A stretch of DNA of 64,000 nucleotides from Sulfuritalea sp. (GTDB lineage: Bacteria; Pseudomonadota; Gammaproteobacteria; Burkholderiales; Rhodocyclaceae), in contig JAOTRV010000006.1 of the NCBI GenBank assembly GCA_030247575.1, positions 1 to 64,000 of the forward strand. The letters run 5' to 3'. Within the stretch, counting starts at the first letter, position 1. Each line of letters starts with the position of its first letter. The position numbers and the translations under genes are program-made. This document shows positions 44,168-52,686 of this stretch, piece by piece. Below the pieces are notes generated by a model, which was given only the letters and a program-made list of their open reading frames with translations, was not told where the DNA came from and ran no database searches.

Positions 44168-45475
44168 TCACGCGTTCTGTGCCTTCAGCTTCGAGTTTCG
44201 ATCGGCGGCTGCGATATCCTCGGCGCGGGCCGACTGGCTTTGGTGGATGTAATACTTGGCCGTTGTTGCGGGCAGGCTATGCCGCAATTGATCTTGCACG
44301 CTCTTTGGGCTTGCGCCCCACAGCGCTAGGTGCGAAGCCCTGGAGTGGCGTAGCCAGTGCGTGGAGGCCATGGCGATCTTTGGCAGCCAGACTTCCTTCT
44401 CCGGTTCGTGGCGCTCTATGTGGCTTTTCGCTTCCTTGAAAAACGCTTTGAGCTCCCGATAGATGCCCGCATCAGATTCACGACCGGCGCCGTCGAGGGT
44501 GAATAAGAGCGGATTTCGCTCGCCGACCATTGGATAGGCGGGACGGGCGAGCGATCGACGGTAGCGGGCCAGGGCGTCCATGGCTTCATCGTCGAGAACG
44601 ATGTCTTTTTGCTCCTCGCCTTTGCCGACGACCCACCAAATCCAGTCGCCTTTAGAGTTGCGACTAACGTCCCCGGCGAACCCGTTGGCCAACTCCGCTC
44701 GCCGGACCGCCGTCCGGTACAACCAAACGAGCGCAAACCTGATGCGCTCGCGGCGTTCGATCGGCCACAAATCGCGCCAAACCCTTTCCCGCTTCTTCTT
44801 CTCTTTGCCGGTTCTCGTCGTTAGTTCAGCTTCTGCCTTCTCTTGTTCTTGGCGTTCCAGTGCAGCGACGGGCAGATTGTCCGGGAAGGACAATAGCCAT
44901 TCCCAAATCTCCGGATCAAGAAAACGCTGAACTCCTCTTTGGGAGTCGTTGTCGATGGCGCGCTGAACGTTGCCGTAGCTGATCAGGCGGAACGGGTTTC
45001 CCGACAGATAGCCGGCATCGATCAGCCATTCGAACATCGTATGCAAGATCCGCATTGTCTGCTTCAGTGACGAGGTTTTGAGCCCACGCGGATTGATAAC
45101 CCGCCACTGTTTCGGCCACGTGGCGGGTATTTCCGGATTGGCTATCCACGCCTCGAAGTTCTGAACGTCCTCTACGGACAGGGATGAGATCGGCTTCTGC
45201 TGGAATGTGATCGACCACAGCATGAAGCGATAGGCTTCCTTCGTGTAAGAGCGCTTCGTGTTGGGGTTCTTGGCCGCGTCCAGCCACTGATCGACCGCTG
45301 CCACATCATTGTCGACCTGGAGTTGGTTCTTGACGTGTGGATTGCTTTCGCGATTGGCCCCGTACGCTCCGCTCAGATTCGGCGGAAGATTCTTCGGCAC
45401 CCATAGAGTCGGTGCGCTCACCTTCGGGGCGGCCTTTGCCGGTGGGCGACGGGGCGAGGGGAGGTGTTCCTGCAC
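44168..45475 (-). CDS. Tyrosine recombinase / integrase
   Basis: 435 residues from GTG 45475, three nucleotides after the preceding stop; there is no clear ribosome site, so coupling is likely. A core-binding domain (SYTKEAYRFMLWSIT) precedes the catalytic domain. Visible catalytic residues: Arg in YRTAVRRAEL, Lys in GKGEEQK, HWLRHSRASHL (His, Arg), LRHS and Tyr in YYIHQ. It may resolve multimers or act on a neighbouring site; no att repeat was found. It follows the PfkB-GGDEF gene directly. Confidence 0.85.
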   Translation of the reverse strand: MQEHLPSPRRPPAKAAPKVSAPTLWVPKNLPPNLSGAYGANRESNPHVKNQLQVDNDVAAVDQWLDAAKNPNTKRSYTKEAYRFMLWSITFQQKPISSLSVEDVQNFEAWIANPEIPATWPKQWRVINPRGLKTSSLKQTMRILHTMFEWLIDAGYLSGNPFRLISYGNVQRAIDNDSQRGVQRFLDPEIWEWLLSFPDNLPVAALERQEQEKAEAELTTRTGKEKKKRERVWRDLWPIERRERIRFALVWLYRTAVRRAELANGFAGDVSRNSKGDWIWWVVGKGEEQKDIVLDDEAMDALARYRRSLARPAYPMVGERNPLLFTLDGAGRESDAGIYRELKAFFKEAKSHIERHEPEKEVWLPKIAMASTHWLRHSRASHLALWGASPKSVQDQLRHSLPATTAKYYIHQSQSARAEDIAAADRNSKLKAQNA

Positions 45476-45477
45476 GA

Positions 45478-46890
45478 CTAGACTGCTGCTGTGGTTGCGG
45501 TCCACGCGGCGACGCGGTTGCGTCCGGTCTTTTTGGCCCGGTACAAGGCTTGGTCTGCTTTTCCTATCAAAGCTTCCATGTCTTCCGGTGTCGTGGAATC
45601 GGTTTCGGCACACCCCAGACTAACAGTGATCGGTCGGGGCTCCTTTATTCTCGCTTCGATTGAACTTCGGATGCGCTCGGCTACCAGCGCCGCGGCATCG
45701 ACAGCCGTATCGGGGAGTACAATTACGAACTCCTCTCCGCCCCAGCGGCCGGCGGTGTCTATATCGCGCAGACACTCCTTGATGATTCTCGCGACCGCGA
45801 TGATCACCTGGTCACCGACATTATGCCCATAAGTGTCATTCACCGATTTGAAGTGATCGATGTCCACCATCAGCACAGCTAACGATTTGCTCGTCCCTCG
45901 AGCCACACGGCTCAGCGATTTACTCAACTCCAATTCGATGCGTCGCCGGTTCGGAATGTCCGTCATGGCGTCGTGACTGGCATGGTGCTGGAAACCATGG
46001 ATGGCCGTTTCAAGTGCCCCGGGCTTCCCTTTATGGCAATGGGGTGAGGCCCCGACACTGGCGACCAGTTTAAGGGACTTCAGTGCGGCTTCCGGCAGGG
46101 GAAGCCCCAGCAGCTCGTGAAGGAACACGACGCCGGCGGCCATCGCGTCTCCCATTCCGAGGCGGGATCCGTCGGCGTTGACCTCAGGGGCCGGTATATG
46201 TGTTTCTGTGCCGTCGGGCAGGGCCAGGGTGGAACCGTGTGCGCCTTCGGTAACCAGTAGTGCAGCTCCGATAATCCGAGCCGCCTCTCCAACCGACTTC
46301 CGCGCGCCCAGCACCTGCCTGCAAAAGAAGCGGAACTCGTTCTGGTTGATGAAAATGCCGTCCAAGCGCGCTGAGATCGCGGCGATTCTCAGGCTCTTCT
46401 CTTCGGACACCGCGGAGACATACACCGGAATGCCGCGATCGTTCGCAAAGGTCGCCAGGCGAGAGATCGCGAGAGCCGACAGATTGCAGTCGACTATCAG
46501 CGCCGCAGTCCCGTTCAACAGGGCGGCGATCTTTTCGCCGTCGAAGTTCACGCGTTCAACAGGCATCGATGAAATCGCGGAGACCATCTCGCCGCGGGTA
46601 TCGATGTGAGCGGAGAAGCCGGCGCTCGGCAGATCAGGTGAATACTCCACGTGTGGTTCGACACCCATTGAGGCGACGTAGGCGACGATCGCGGCGGAGT
46701 AGGGTGAGTCATTCATCGCCGTCAGGAGTCTCACTGGCGCTCCCGCGTGGGCCAGGTTGATCGCGATGTTGCAAGCGGTTCCGCCGAACTCGATTGATAC
46801 CTCGCCAATTCGATCAATAACATCATCTCGATGAAGCGCCCTTGCCAGGACATCGAGATGGGCCGAACCGACGACGAGGATAGGACGCAT
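45478..46890 (-). CDS. PfkB-family kinase fused to GGDEF diguanylate cyclase
   Basis: 470 residues in one frame. Residues 1-300 are a PfkB/ribokinase-like sugar or nucleoside kinase: FGGTACNIAINLAHAG (35-50), the NxxE motif at 182-185 and the anion-hole segment with catalytic Asp GMGD (245-248). Residues 304-462 are a GGDEF domain, with HDAMTDIPNRR at its start, an intact GGEEF (384-388) and an inhibitory RxxD site (RDID, 375-378). Both active sites look complete. The ATG overlaps the methyltransferase stop by one base (TGATG). The product of the kinase is not known. Confidence 0.88.
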   Translation of the reverse strand: MRPILVVGSAHLDVLARALHRDDVIDRIGEVSIEFGGTACNIAINLAHAGAPVRLLTAMNDSPYSAAIVAYVASMGVEPHVEYSPDLPSAGFSAHIDTRGEMVSAISSMPVERVNFDGEKIAALLNGTAALIVDCNLSALAISRLATFANDRGIPVYVSAVSEEKSLRIAAISARLDGIFINQNEFRFFCRQVLGARKSVGEAARIIGAALLVTEGAHGSTLALPDGTETHIPAPEVNADGSRLGMGDAMAAGVVFLHELLGLPLPEAALKSLKLVASVGASPHCHKGKPGALETAIHGFQHHASHDAMTDIPNRRRIELELSKSLSRVARGTSKSLAVLMVDIDHFKSVNDTYGHNVGDQVIIAVARIIKECLRDIDTAGRWGGEEFVIVLPDTAVDAAALVAERIRSSIEARIKEPRPITVSLGCAETDSTTPEDMEALIGKADQALYRAKKTGRNRVAAWTATTAAV

Positions 46891-47660
46891 CAGGGGTTGC
46901 CAAGCTCGAAGATCATGAACAACGGAATCCTGCTATGAATGGCCCAGAAGGAGGGCGCTTCCGTTTCCGCTTCTGGCGTCGGTCGGGGTTCCAGAAAATC
47001 CAGCAGCAGAAATCCGGCATCCAGGATGTCTCGGAAGATCGGTTCGAGCGGCCGATGGTAATACTCGACCGTCATGGACCCGAACCACTGGTCGAGAATC
47101 CGCCGTGTGCCCAGGTAGTCGCCGAAGACGGTTGGGGGGCGGCCGACAGGGCGCTCGTACCCCATGCGAAACATATCCAGGTCGCCCCCCCGGGTGACTT
47201 CGCTTCCCCACTTGACGGGATGATGCGTGGAGAACAGCATGCGGCCGCCCGGTTTCAGCAGCCGGCGCATCTCGCAGAGGATCTGCAGCCAGCTGGCCGC
47301 GTAATGAAGGGTTAGGCTCGAGTAGATGAAATCGAATGCCCCGTCTTGAAAAGGCTGCCGTTCTTCCATTGATCGCACATCGAACTGGACACTGGGATAA
47401 GTCTCCCTTGCCACTTGAATCAGGCTTTCTGAAATGTCGATGGCGTGAATGTGTTGCGCGCCTTTGGCTTGAAGCATCCCGATTTCTTCGGCAGACCCGC
47501 ATCCGACGCAGAACACGGATTGGCCCGTGAGATCCGGTAGCTTGCCGAACATCGCCGGCTTTTCGAGAAAACGGTGAGCTGGATTGTTCCCGGATCTCAG
47601 CCGCTCGACCCATTGGGCTGCGTCTTGGTTGTAGCTGTTGGCCACGTTCTTGTCGATCAT
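46890..47660 (-). CDS. SAM-dependent methyltransferase (class I)
   Basis: 256 residues. Motif I VFCVGCGSAEEI (49-60), acidic residue in AIDISE (73-78), and PFQDGAFDFIYSSLTLHY plus LKPGGRMLFSTHHP, all typical of class I enzymes related to UbiE/small-molecule methyltransferases. ATG 47660 is used; a TTG at 47741 would add 27 residues that do not look conserved. It is translationally coupled to the PfkB-GGDEF gene. The substrate is unknown and could be the kinase product. Confidence 0.85.
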   Translation of the reverse strand: MIDKNVANSYNQDAAQWVERLRSGNNPAHRFLEKPAMFGKLPDLTGQSVFCVGCGSAEEIGMLQAKGAQHIHAIDISESLIQVARETYPSVQFDVRSMEERQPFQDGAFDFIYSSLTLHYAASWLQILCEMRRLLKPGGRMLFSTHHPVKWGSEVTRGGDLDMFRMGYERPVGRPPTVFGDYLGTRRILDQWFGSMTVEYYHRPLEPIFRDILDAGFLLLDFLEPRPTPEAETEAPSFWAIHSRIPLFMIFELGNP

Positions 47661-47754
47661 TTCGGTTGTCCTGTCGGTTGTGTCGCGGCAAGCCGCTTGC
47701 AATTGAGCAACTGGTTGGAGGCTGAACTTGGAGGCTTCCAATTTTGATCGACGA

Positions 47755-48105
47755 TTATCGGGCTTCCTGGTGCTTCTTTATTGAACGATGAACTTGACGC
47801 AGTTTCAGTGCTTGGCGCACGCTCACCGGGGCGTTCAGATTGCCTAGCTCTGGATTGCCGAACGCGCGGCCATAGCGTTCGATTCGGGTTTTGACGTCCG
47901 CCAGAAACTCAGATTCCCAAGGTGTCGTGCTCCCCTCATTGTCGTGCGCCGCCTTCAGCAGCCGCTCAAGGCGCCGAAGGGTTTTCTTTGTGGCGGGAGT
48001 TTTCGTTCGTTCCTGACGGCGGGATTGGTCGCTCGTGCGGGCGAACGCATTCTCAGGCGATTGGGTTGCGGCGATCTGGCTGCGAGGGGCGCGTTGCTTG
48101 AACAT
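47755..48105 (-). CDS. Hypothetical basic protein
   Basis: 116 residues, very rich in Lys, Arg and Gln (QSRRQERTKTPATKKTLRRLERLLK), probably nucleic-acid binding. Family unknown. It lies 8 bp after the DUF3846 gene in the same operon. Confidence 0.55.
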   Translation of the reverse strand: MFKQRAPRSQIAATQSPENAFARTSDQSRRQERTKTPATKKTLRRLERLLKAAHDNEGSTTPWESEFLADVKTRIERYGRAFGNPELGNLNAPVSVRQALKLRQVHRSIKKHQEAR

Positions 48106-48113
48106 GGCAGCAG

Positions 48114-48413
48114 TTATCGAAGAGCGTTTCGGGGAATGATGGCAGCCACGCCGGCGATGTAGTCGTCGTCGTGAATGGATTCGGCTGTCCGCGCAATTGC
48201 GGTGGCCGTTCTGTTGGCGAAATGCGAGATTGCCTTGGCGTTTTCGTTCATCACCATGTAGCGCGAACCCGGAAGTGAAACCACCTGCAAATAGCCTCCC
48301 ACGATCGCTTGTAGTGTTTCGAGCCGCAGGGAGTCTCCTGTTGGCAACTCCACGATCGTCGAGTCGCCACTTGGCGGAATAACGATTGCGAGAGATGGTT
48401 CAGGTTGGCTCAT
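48114..48413 (-). CDS. DUF3846-like protein
   Basis: 99 residues. The pattern LQAIVGGYLQVVSLPGSRYMVMNENAKAISHFANRTAT matches DUF3846, a small domain common in plasmids and actinophages, of unknown function. Its start overlaps the previous stop (ATGA). Confidence 0.6.
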   Translation of the reverse strand: MSQPEPSLAIVIPPSGDSTIVELPTGDSLRLETLQAIVGGYLQVVSLPGSRYMVMNENAKAISHFANRTATAIARTAESIHDDDYIAGVAAIIPRNALR

Positions 48414-48523
48414 TGCTTTTCAAAAAGCCCGCGGTGGATCGTGGTGGCGGCGAGGTACACGACGTCGGCAGTGACCCGCATCGAGAGCGTTGGGACTCGT
48501 GAATAGGTTTCTGGGGTGATCAT
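48410..48523 (-). CDS. Very small protein
   Basis: 37 residues (MITPETYSRVPTLSMRVTAD...). It ends in ATGA overlap with the DUF3846 gene, and GAGACGGAC lies before ATG 48523. The overlap is the main support; a leader peptide is possible. Confidence 0.4.
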   Translation of the reverse strand: MITPETYSRVPTLSMRVTADVVYLAATTIHRGLFEKQ

Positions 48524-48606
48524 GTCCGTCTCATCCTGTATACGGCCGGTATTGTTGCGGCAGATTTGTCGCAGGCGATTGCGGAAAAACGCTTCTGGAG
48601 CGCGGT

Positions 48607-48888
48607 TTATCGGAAAGGAGGTTGCGTAAGCGCCCAGTCGGCAATTGCCCGACAAGCAGCCTTCGCGCTGGTAGCAGGCCGGGCGGGCGTGCCGGTGTTG
48701 CCGAACTCGGCGACCCATGTACGCGCGCGCCCGGTCAAATATCCAATCCTTAGCGCGCTTCCAGCGGCCGCTTTCTCGCGAGGTTTGTCCTGTAGAGACA
48801 TTCGCACCATGTAGCGACAGACGCCCTCGGCCTCGGCGGTGATGGTTGCGATCTTGTCCCCGATCTCGAATGTATAGGTCTTGGTCAT
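48607..48888 (-). CDS. Hypothetical protein
   Basis: 93 residues, beta-rich N-terminus (YTFEIGDKIATITAEAEG), not recognised. ATGA overlap with the Mom-like gene upstream places it in the same operon. Confidence 0.5.
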   Translation of the reverse strand: MTKTYTFEIGDKIATITAEAEGVCRYMVRMSLQDKPREKAAAGSALRIGYLTGRARTWVAEFGNTGTPARPATSAKAACRAIADWALTQPPFR

Positions 48889-49697
48889 GAAGAAGATCCC
48901 TCAGGTTGCCGTGAAAGCGGCGGCGCTCGGTGATGGACAGTCTTGAACCGCCAACTGAAGACGTGGTTGCCCGGATGTCTCACGCGGGGGAAGGTTTGCA
49001 GCGCGCGGGCGACATAGACGGCGCCATCCTCGAACAAGCGGCGAGGCGGGGCGCCCATGGCCGCCAACTGGCGCGTCGCGTAATCGGAGCCTGATTCGCC
49101 ATTGCGAATCTTGGACAAACTCCGTTCGCTTACCACTCGCCCGTCCGGCGCAACGATCAGGGTCCGCGGGCCCGAGCGCCCGTGATAGTGGCCGTTATGT
49201 GCCTTGTAGATCGTTCCGACATGCCCTGGCTTCACTAGGGTGCCGTCGCCGGTATAGCGGGGCAGGGGGTCTGAATACGACACCACACCTCGGATGGACG
49301 GAATGGAACGGCGTAGAAGCTTGAAGGCACGTGCCAGAAAATAGGTTTCGGCATTGGCCGCCAATTCATCGAGCAGCACGAATCGGCCCAGCTCGACGCC
49401 GGCGATCGGCGCGACGTTCAGATATTTAGGGATAACCGCCTGGGTCATCGGGACGGAAAAGACCGCGACTCCCGCCAAATGCTCACGTCCGAGTCGAGGT
49501 GTATGGACGAGCCCGACACGAAAGCGCGCGGCCGGATAGGCGTGGCTGTAATGATGTTTGACCACGAATGCGCGGGCGTCGCTTTCTGGCAAGGTGACGA
49601 TTTCAACCCGCCCCGGATCGAAGATCTCACCGGCAGGGCGATACCGCGTCCGTCCGTTGCGCCAGCGCTGGCAAAAGTTGAAGTCAGGCGTGTTCAT
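48885..49697 (-). CDS. Mom-like / GNAT-fold DNA-modification candidate
   Basis: 270 residues. HHYSHAYPAARFRVGLVH, LAGVAVFSVP, ELGRFVLLDELAANAETYFLARA and VVSYSDP...GHVGTIYKAHNGHYHG form a GNAT-type pattern that resembles phage Mu Mom, which adds a methylcarbamoyl group to adenine and protects DNA from restriction. I base this on remembered motifs only. A Mom-type role fits a plasmid that also has a cytosine methyltransferase. ATG 49697 overlaps the upstream gene by 14 bp. Confidence 0.5.
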   Translation of the reverse strand: MNTPDFNFCQRWRNGRTRYRPAGEIFDPGRVEIVTLPESDARAFVVKHHYSHAYPAARFRVGLVHTPRLGREHLAGVAVFSVPMTQAVIPKYLNVAPIAGVELGRFVLLDELAANAETYFLARAFKLLRRSIPSIRGVVSYSDPLPRYTGDGTLVKPGHVGTIYKAHNGHYHGRSGPRTLIVAPDGRVVSERSLSKIRNGESGSDYATRQLAAMGAPPRRLFEDGAVYVARALQTFPRVRHPGNHVFSWRFKTVHHRAPPLSRQPEGSSS

Positions 49698-49956
49698 GGC
49701 GGGGGAACTGCTGCTCCGTCCCACGAACGATTTGCACCGGTGCAAACCGGCGCGATCGAGCCTGTTGCAGATCCTTCCGGATTTGTTCGGCGACCTTGTC
49801 CGGGTCGCACGTCCATCCGGTCCGCAGCGGCACCCACAGTGAGAAACCTTCGCGCTGCGCCTTTACGGCGGCCTTAGCGGTGGACAGGTAACGGCGCCGA
49901 TCCAGGCCTTCGGCGAGATAGCGGCGGGTCTTCGACGGAACAAGGATCGGTGCCAT
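49684..49956 (-). CDS. Hypothetical protein
   Basis: 90 residues, Arg-rich, with a basic RRYLSTAKAAVKAQREGFSLW segment. Not recognised. First gene after the divergent control region at about 49960-50110. Its 3' part contains the palindrome at 49731-49746. Confidence 0.5.
   Translation of the reverse strand: MAPILVPSKTRRYLAEGLDRRRYLSTAKAAVKAQREGFSLWVPLRTGWTCDPDKVAEQIRKDLQQARSRRFAPVQIVRGTEQQFPRHEHA
49731..49746. promoter_or_regulatory. Palindrome TTTGCACCGGTGCAAA
   Basis: Differs from the parA-linked palindromes (36051, 36192) only in the central pair (CG for GC). It lies inside a coding sequence, so chance is possible, but the half-site TTTGCAC is the same. Confidence 0.4.
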
Positions 49957-50018
49957 AGATTTGCTTTGCTGCGCTCGCGTTGGTGATTTGTTGCGCCCAC
50001 GATAGCATATATACAGCA

Positions 50019-50038
50019 CCGATTATGGAAATAATCGG
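50019..50038. promoter_or_regulatory. Dyad operator in the divergent control region
   Basis: CCGATTAT-N4-ATAATCGG, 8-bp perfect arms, between the minus-strand operon start (49956) and the KfrA-like gene. A KfrA-type operator is likely. Confidence 0.55.
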
Positions 50039-50083
50039 CGCGGCAGTGCTATACCGTCCGAAAGCAGACGTAAAACGGCAGTA

Positions 50084-50113
50084 TTGACATTCCCTGCCGG
50101 AAAGGCCGACAAT
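50084..50113 (+). promoter_or_regulatory. Promoter of the KfrA-like gene
   Basis: -35 TTGACA (50084-50089), 18-bp spacer, -10 GACAAT (50108-50113). Transcription from here would place ATG 50112 upstream of or at the transcript start, which supports ATG 50142 as the real start. Confidence 0.5.
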
Positions 50114-50141
50114 GCCAGTGTCTTTAAGGCCGGAGAGGCTC

Positions 50142-51092
50142 ATGGCGCGAGTTAGTGAGGTTTCGTACGACGACGTGGCTAGGATTTGCTACCAGATATT
50201 GGGGCAAGGGAAAAATCCGACTTTCCCGCCTGTTTATGCAGCACTTGGCAACAAAGGCGGTGCCAAGGTCGTTCAGGAGGCGATTTCGCGGTGGCGAAGG
50301 AGTGTTGTCGAAGTGCGCTCCCGTCCCGGCGTTCCGGAATCGATCATCAAAGCTACTGATGCATTGGCTGACGCCATCTGGGTCGAGGCGATCAAATCTG
50401 TAGAACAGGCAATGGAAGCCCGGCGCCAGACGCTTGAGGCCGAGGCGCTGGAGGTACGCGCTGCCGCTGCGCGGCTTGAGGCGGAGTCTGTGGAAAAGAT
50501 CGCCGCGCTGTCCGGACGACTCACAACCGCGGAGACGCAGTTGGCCTTGGCCACTCAGCGGATCGCCAACCTGGTTGATCAGTTGGCTGACCGTGAGACT
50601 CAACTCGCCGCTCGAGACCAGACCATCGCAAGCCAGCTGAGCATCATGGCTGAAAAGGACGCCGAACGGCGGCAATTTCTCGCGGAAATCGAGCGTCACG
50701 ACGTCGACCGTCGGGACCTTCTCCAGATGGTCGACCAGGTAAGGCAGGAAGCACGGGCCCTGGACGTGGCCAACAGCAGTCTTACGGCGTCCCTTGGCGA
50801 GTCGCGCGATACCGCAAGCCGGCTGCGTGCCGAGCTTGAGTCCGTTCGGGGGCTACAAAATGCGGCTGAAGGTGAGCTCAAGGTGGTCGCCGCCCGTTTG
50901 GCGGAGACCGCGACCAGTTTGAATGCCGCGCGAGGGGAACTGAAGGTCGCGCAGGATCAGGTGATGGAGGCGCAGGCTTCTCGGCAGGATCTCCTGCGGC
51001 GCGCCGAAGTTGCCGAGGCCACGGTGGCTGCCATTCGGTCCACGCGGAGCAAAAGCCGCCCTACCCTCTCCAAGCGGCAAGACAGGATTTGA
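50142..51092 (+). CDS. KfrA-like DNA-binding coiled-coil protein (2)
   Basis: 316 residues. N-terminal KfrA DNA-binding domain (VSYDDVARICYQILGQGKNPTFPPVYAALGNKGGAKVVQEAI) followed by more than 200 residues of coiled coil and a basic tail. ATG 50142 has a GGAGAGG site. It is longer than the KfrA-like protein at 41316 and differs in sequence. It probably represses the divergent promoters and binds the dyad at 50019. Confidence 0.85.
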   Translation: MARVSEVSYDDVARICYQILGQGKNPTFPPVYAALGNKGGAKVVQEAISRWRRSVVEVRSRPGVPESIIKATDALADAIWVEAIKSVEQAMEARRQTLEAEALEVRAAAARLEAESVEKIAALSGRLTTAETQLALATQRIANLVDQLADRETQLAARDQTIASQLSIMAEKDAERRQFLAEIERHDVDRRDLLQMVDQVRQEARALDVANSSLTASLGESRDTASRLRAELESVRGLQNAAEGELKVVAARLAETATSLNAARGELKVAQDQVMEAQASRQDLLRRAEVAEATVAAIRSTRSKSRPTLSKRQDRI

Positions 51093-51119
51093 GCCGCGTC
51101 TTGCGGAAGTCCTCCGGCG

Positions 51120-51377
51120 CTACCGATTGTTTTTGGCTGTTTTGATCGCTTTGGCCAGCTCTGCGTCGGTGATGGTTCCGGTCAAGTACAGCATGACGAG
51201 CGCGCCTGTCGGCACCGGTATGTCACGGCTGGTCTCGTAACGCGATCCCCCGGATTGGGTTACCCCGAAGCGACTCCAGAACTGAAGCTGGTTCTCTCCG
51301 CGCGCCAGGCGCACTTCCCGCACGTTGTGCAGAGCGGGCTTTGGACTCTTCTTCGCTGGGGCTGGAATTCTAGGCAT
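51120..51377 (-). CDS. Small XRE/HTH-type regulator
   Basis: 85 residues. The segment LARGENQLQFWSRFGVTQSGGSRYETSRDIP reads like an HTH of the XRE class, followed by a short helical tail. It is convergent with the KfrA-like gene. Targets unknown. Confidence 0.6.
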   Translation of the reverse strand: MPRIPAPAKKSPKPALHNVREVRLARGENQLQFWSRFGVTQSGGSRYETSRDIPVPTGALVMLYLTGTITDAELAKAIKTAKNNR

Positions 51378-51492
51378 CGCATACTCTCCAAAATGTGGAA
51401 CCGAAAGGCCATTTTACCCACTACTCATAGATGGCACACGCATTTATCCGAAGGCGGTGCTTCCGCGCGATCGTCCCCGCGTGGTTCAAAGC

Positions 51493-51801
51493 CTAGATTC
51501 GGTTCTGTGGAAAGCGGATTACCTGCGCCTTGCGGCGCGCCACCGTCGAAAGTCCTGCTGACGTGCGTGAGTGAGTCGGCGTATCCGCCGGCGCGGTTGT
51601 GGGCCGGTCCAGCGGCGCAGCGGACGCGATGGTGGACACGGGCCGCAGGAGATAGAACAGGATCGCTAGGATCATCCCGACGCCGATAACCACGATGCCG
51701 CTGACAAGCCACGCGATCGCTGGTGCGAACAGACCGACGGCGATTGCGCTGGCCAGCCCACCCATGCCTATTACCAACAGTCGACGACCCAAAACTCCCA
51801 T
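51493..51801 (-). CDS. Small membrane protein
   Basis: 102 residues with two membrane helices (LLVIGMGGLASAIAVGLFAPAIAWL and SGIVVIGVGMILAILFYLL) and a soluble, basic C-terminus. Not recognised. ATG 51801 is preferred to an in-frame TTG 27 nt upstream. Confidence 0.6.
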   Translation of the reverse strand: MGVLGRRLLVIGMGGLASAIAVGLFAPAIAWLVSGIVVIGVGMILAILFYLLRPVSTIASAAPLDRPTTAPADTPTHSRTSAGLSTVARRKAQVIRFPQNRI

Positions 51802-51838
51802 TCCCGAGTCCTGTCCTGATCTGATCAACAGCAGTCGG

Positions 51839-52516
51839 CTAAACCTCTTCCAAAGGCGAACTCTCCGGAAGGCCGAAGCATTCGTCCTCGGTGAGGATAT
51901 CGTGAGGGCTGCAACTGTAATGGCTGTATTGTCCAGTTAAGCACAGTACTTGGCGGATGTTACGGAGCCAGGCAGTCAAGGTTTTGCTCGCTGCAATCCT
52001 GTTGGCAAGATCCTTCGAGATCGCGGCTTTCGATTCCTGCGGCAGACTGCTGGACCCGCTATTCCAGTCGATAGACAGCGGACTGCCGGCGCTCCAGATG
52101 CGAATCGAGCCGCCGTGCAGTGTCGCGTGGCGCTTATAAAGAGCGACCCAATACTTCAGAAATTCGCTCAACTCTGCCAGTTCGGCAGCCGCCTCGACGC
52201 CGGGCAATCCAAATGCTCTGGCCAGGTTGAACTCGATGCGCGCTGTTCCATTGTTGGTGTCCAACGTGGCTCCAAGCGCACGGAACCCGTTCCCGGTGGA
52301 AAAAGGACTGAGCTTGTGCAAAGACACTACGAATCGCGAAAACACCGCGTCATAGAGTAGCCAGCATTTGGCCTCCGGTGTCATTTCCTCAAGCTGAGAC
52401 CTCGAATAGCCGGTGGCCCGATCGAAGTCCTTCATCACCACGGCTATCCGGCCATTGGCGTCGGCATTCCGAAGCAGATCGAAGTACGTCTCGATGGTTT
52501 CGTGATCGATAGTCAA
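51839..52516 (-). CDS. Hypothetical protein
   Basis: 225 residues, soluble, mainly helical, not recognised. It starts with MTIDHETIETYFDLL. A central stretch (RIEFNLARAFGLPGVEAAAELAEL) is amphipathic. The gap to the next gene upstream (52517-52686) has no feature I can name. Confidence 0.6.
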   Translation of the reverse strand: MTIDHETIETYFDLLRNADANGRIAVVMKDFDRATGYSRSQLEEMTPEAKCWLLYDAVFSRFVVSLHKLSPFSTGNGFRALGATLDTNNGTARIEFNLARAFGLPGVEAAAELAELSEFLKYWVALYKRHATLHGGSIRIWSAGSPLSIDWNSGSSSLPQESKAAISKDLANRIAASKTLTAWLRNIRQVLCLTGQYSHYSCSPHDILTEDECFGLPESSPLEEV

Positions 52517-52686
52517 TGCGAAAATACCTCTCGGTTTAGCGACTCTTGGATTGTTGCCCGCGTAATGTCATCCGGTCTGACAGCTCTCTCGAACGTAATT
52601 ACCCTGCGTTTCTGCCAAGACAATTTTATAGGGGCTTCGGATTGTTTGGGCGAGTGCGGGAGTCATAAACGATGCTTCGCAAGTTG

